64,000 bases of DNA from Corynebacterium hansenii (lineage in GTDB: Bacteria; Actinomycetota; Actinomycetes; Mycobacteriales; Mycobacteriaceae). Numbering within the stretch: position 1 is the stretch's first letter; each line of letters opens with the position of its first letter. The translations under genes were made by a program, and so were the position numbers. The notes under the pieces were generated by a model. That model was not told the DNA's origin. It saw only the letters and a program-made list of their open reading frames with translations, and searched no databases. The stretch covers positions 1,674,001-1,738,000 of the forward strand of contig NZ_CP047211.1 in NCBI RefSeq assembly GCF_030408795.1, in the 5' to 3' direction. Shown here one piece after another: positions 62,358 through 64,000 of the stretch.

Positions 62358-63230
62358 CTACCCGCCGGTGCGCTCGATGACCTCGCGCGCCAGATCGCGG
62401 TACTGGTCGGCGCCCTGCGACGTCGGGGCCCAGGCGGTGATCGGCTCGCCGGCGACGGAGGTCTCCGGGAAGCGGACGGTGCGGGTGATCACGGTGTCGA
62501 AGACCTTGTCGCCGAATACCTCGACGAGCCGCTCCATCACTTCGCGCGCGTGGAGGGTGCGGCGGTCGAACATGGTCACCAGGATGCCCAGGACCTCGAG
62601 GTCGAAGTTCAGGCGATCGCGGACCTTGCCCACGGTGTCCGTCAGCAGCGCCAGGCCGCGCAGCGAGAAGTACTCGCACTCCATCGGGATGATCACGCCC
62701 TGCGCGATGGTCAGCGCGTTGACCGTCAGCAGCCCCAGCGATGGCTGGCAGTCGACGATGATGAAGTCGTAGTCGCGGCGCACGGGCCGCAGCGCGCGAG
62801 CCAGGGCTTGCTCGCGGCCGACCTCGTTGACCAGCTGGATCTCCGCCGCCGACAGGTCGATGTTCGCGGGCACCAGGTCCAACCCCGGCACCGTCGTGTG
62901 GTGGATGGCGTCGCGGACGTCGGTGTCCGAATCGATGATCAGGTTGTAGACCGTCAGATCCAGGTCCTCGTGCGGGATGCCCAGTCCGGCGGACAGCGCG
63001 CCCTGCGGGTCGAGGTCGACGAGCAGCACCTTGCGGCCGAACTCGGCCAGCGCCGCACCCATGTTGATGGTCGACGTCGTCTTGCCCACGCCGCCCTTCT
63101 GGTTGCACATGGCCAGGATCGTCGCCGGGCCATGGGACTCCAGCGGCTTCGGCTCCGGCAGTTCGCGCAACGGACGGCCGGTGAGCCCCACCTGCATGCC
63201 CTCCGCGTCGAACAAGCCCGACTCAGCCAC
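62358..63230 (-). CDS. ParA/Soj-family chromosome-partitioning ATPase
   Basis: 290 residues. Deviant Walker A MCNQKGGVGKTT, Walker A-prime LVDLDPQGALS and Walker B FIIVDCQPSLG are intact. This is the second ParA-like protein encoded next to scpA in actinobacteria (as in M. tuberculosis Rv1708), and not the ParA of the parAB-parS locus. The GTG at 63230 is chosen because GGAAGAGGGG lies 6 bases upstream and the product then begins at VAESGLFD; starts at 63269 or 63350 are possible. The last overlaps xerD. Confidence 0.88.
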   Translation of the reverse strand: MAESGLFDAEGMQVGLTGRPLRELPEPKPLESHGPATILAMCNQKGGVGKTTSTINMGAALAEFGRKVLLVDLDPQGALSAGLGIPHEDLDLTVYNLIIDSDTDVRDAIHHTTVPGLDLVPANIDLSAAEIQLVNEVGREQALARALRPVRRDYDFIIVDCQPSLGLLTVNALTIAQGVIIPMECEYFSLRGLALLTDTVGKVRDRLNFDLEVLGILVTMFDRRTLHAREVMERLVEVFGDKVFDTVITRTVRFPETSVAGEPITAWAPTSQGADQYRDLAREVIERTGG

Positions 63231-63327
63231 CGTCAACCCCTCTTCCTTGACCTGCGGCGCGATCGGCATGGACGCGCCGATCAGCGCCGGGAGCGGACAC
63301 TCCCTCTCGCGACCACTGTACCGGCGC

Positions 63328-64000
63328 TCACCGCGCCCGCGGGTGAGCACCCGCCCAAACCCGGCGCAGATTATCCGCGGTGACCATGGTGTAGATCTGC
63401 GTGGTCGTCACCGACGCATGCCCCAGCAGCTCCTGCACCGACCGCACGTCGGCCCCTCCCTCCAGGAGGTGGGTGGCGAAGCTGTGCCGCAGCGTGTGCG
63501 GCGACACCCGCCCGGCCAGACCCGCGCGCTCGGCGACCGACGCCAGGATGTTCGCCGCCGACTGCCGCGACATCCTCCGCCCCAGCGAATTGACCAGCAG
63601 CGCCGGCCCCGAATTCGACCGCGCCCACCCGGGCCGCCCGCGCACCAGCCACGCGTCGACGGCTTCGATCGCCGGCCCGCCGACGGGCACGATGCGCTCC
63701 TTGCCGCCCTTGCCGCGCAGCAGCACCAGGCGTTCCTCCCGGTCGAGGTCGTCGATGTCCAGGCCGGTCACCTCCGACACGCGCGCACCGGTCGAGTACA
63801 GCAGCTCCACCAGCGCCCGATCGCGGACGTCGGCGATGTCGGCGGCCTCTCCGACGGGGATCGCGTCGATGAGCTCCGTGACCTCCTCGACCCGAAGCGC
63901 CTTCGGCAGCGAGCTGCCCCGTTTGGGCGGCGGCACGGCGGCGGCCACGTCGACGTCGACGTCGCCCTCGCCCAGCGCGAACTTGTGCAGCCCGCGCACG
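63328..64000 (-). CDS. xerD: Site-specific tyrosine recombinase XerD, N-terminus outside the window
   Basis: The visible part covers the end of the SAM-like domain and the whole catalytic domain: Arg in STGARVSE, Lys in [11 protein letters not shown], the [12 protein letters not shown] box, [12 protein letters not shown] with the second His and the Tyr nucleophile. XerD works with XerC at dif to resolve chromosome dimers. The reading frame runs off the right edge, so about a quarter of the protein is missing from view. Downstream parA, scpA follow in the order known from mycobacteria. Confidence 0.94.
   Translation of the reverse strand, partial: VRGLHKFALGEGDVDVDVAAAVPPPKRGSSLPKALRVEEVTELIDAIPVGEAADIADVRDRALVELLYSTGARVSEVTGLDIDDLDREERLVLLRGKGGKERIVPVGGPAIEAVDAWLVRGRPGWARSNSGPALLVNSLGRRMSRQSAANILASVAERAGLAGRVSPHTLRHSFATHLLEGGADVRSVQELLGHASVTTTQIYTMVTADNLRRVWAGAHPRAR

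Overview
The window is about 64 kb of very GC-rich DNA that reads as chromosome of a Corynebacteriales member, most likely a high-GC Corynebacterium. The grounds are: an OdhI/GarA FHA protein with the paired N-terminal threonines, FtsR next to it, a second SecA (SecA2), a mycothiol-dependent-isomerase-like protein, a SucE-like AspT transporter, and gene orders that match what I recall of the M. tuberculosis Rv1701-Rv1713 and Rv1821-Rv1844 regions. Several genes have a TANNNT -10 element 6-8 bases before the start codon (leaderless transcripts), as is usual in this order. I see no prophage, insertion sequence or CRISPR array. The species is not determined.

Layout. 1-1338: the end of a pyruvate formate-lyase activase gene and a hotdog thioesterase. 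1456-17811 (minus strand): a tightly packed module encoding a YehL-type MoxR AAA+ ATPase, a DUF5682-VWA fusion, a SWIM zinc-finger protein, a DUF4132 protein and two tandem giant paralogs of about 1500 residues with no known function. I consider this the best candidate for an undescribed system. 17864-26143 (plus): gnd, a DEAD-box helicase, two CNNM/HlyC-type membrane proteins, a putative glycosylase-family protein and a membrane-anchored solute-binding/VWA protein. 26204-31307 (minus): MerR regulator, DUF151 nuclease-family protein, FtsR, OdhI/GarA, SecA2. 31525-33704: RraA, a GH25 muramidase-like gene, a DinB/mycothiol-isomerase-like gene and tRNA-Pro(GGG). 33759-40382: SNF2 helicase, the AmmeMemoRadiSam pair (a MEMO-AMMECR1 fusion and a radical SAM enzyme) and an orphan PASTA membrane protein.

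41057-64000 holds the conserved chromosome-segregation/RNA-modification order xerD-parA-scpA ... scpB ... rluB-cmk/der, read right to left and split by two insertions. One (44489-50608) is a biotin locus: bioD and bioA, two tandem POT-family transporters, and a diverged second bioD, with a BioQ-like operator between bioA and the first transporter. The other (51417-61438) holds a SucE-like transporter, a three-gene ECF transporter, a heterodimeric ABC exporter-fold pair and a DHA2 MFS transporter around a DtxR-like box. That pattern suggests metallophore or metal-related transport.

Other points: an 11-mer, GCTTGACGACG, occurs ten times in both orientations and in several reading contexts; pThr-x-x-Ile (TEFI/TEYI) motifs recur in the orphan PASTA protein and in the Cmk-Der linker, in the same window as an FHA protein; and two genes appear to have AUC as their best-placed start.
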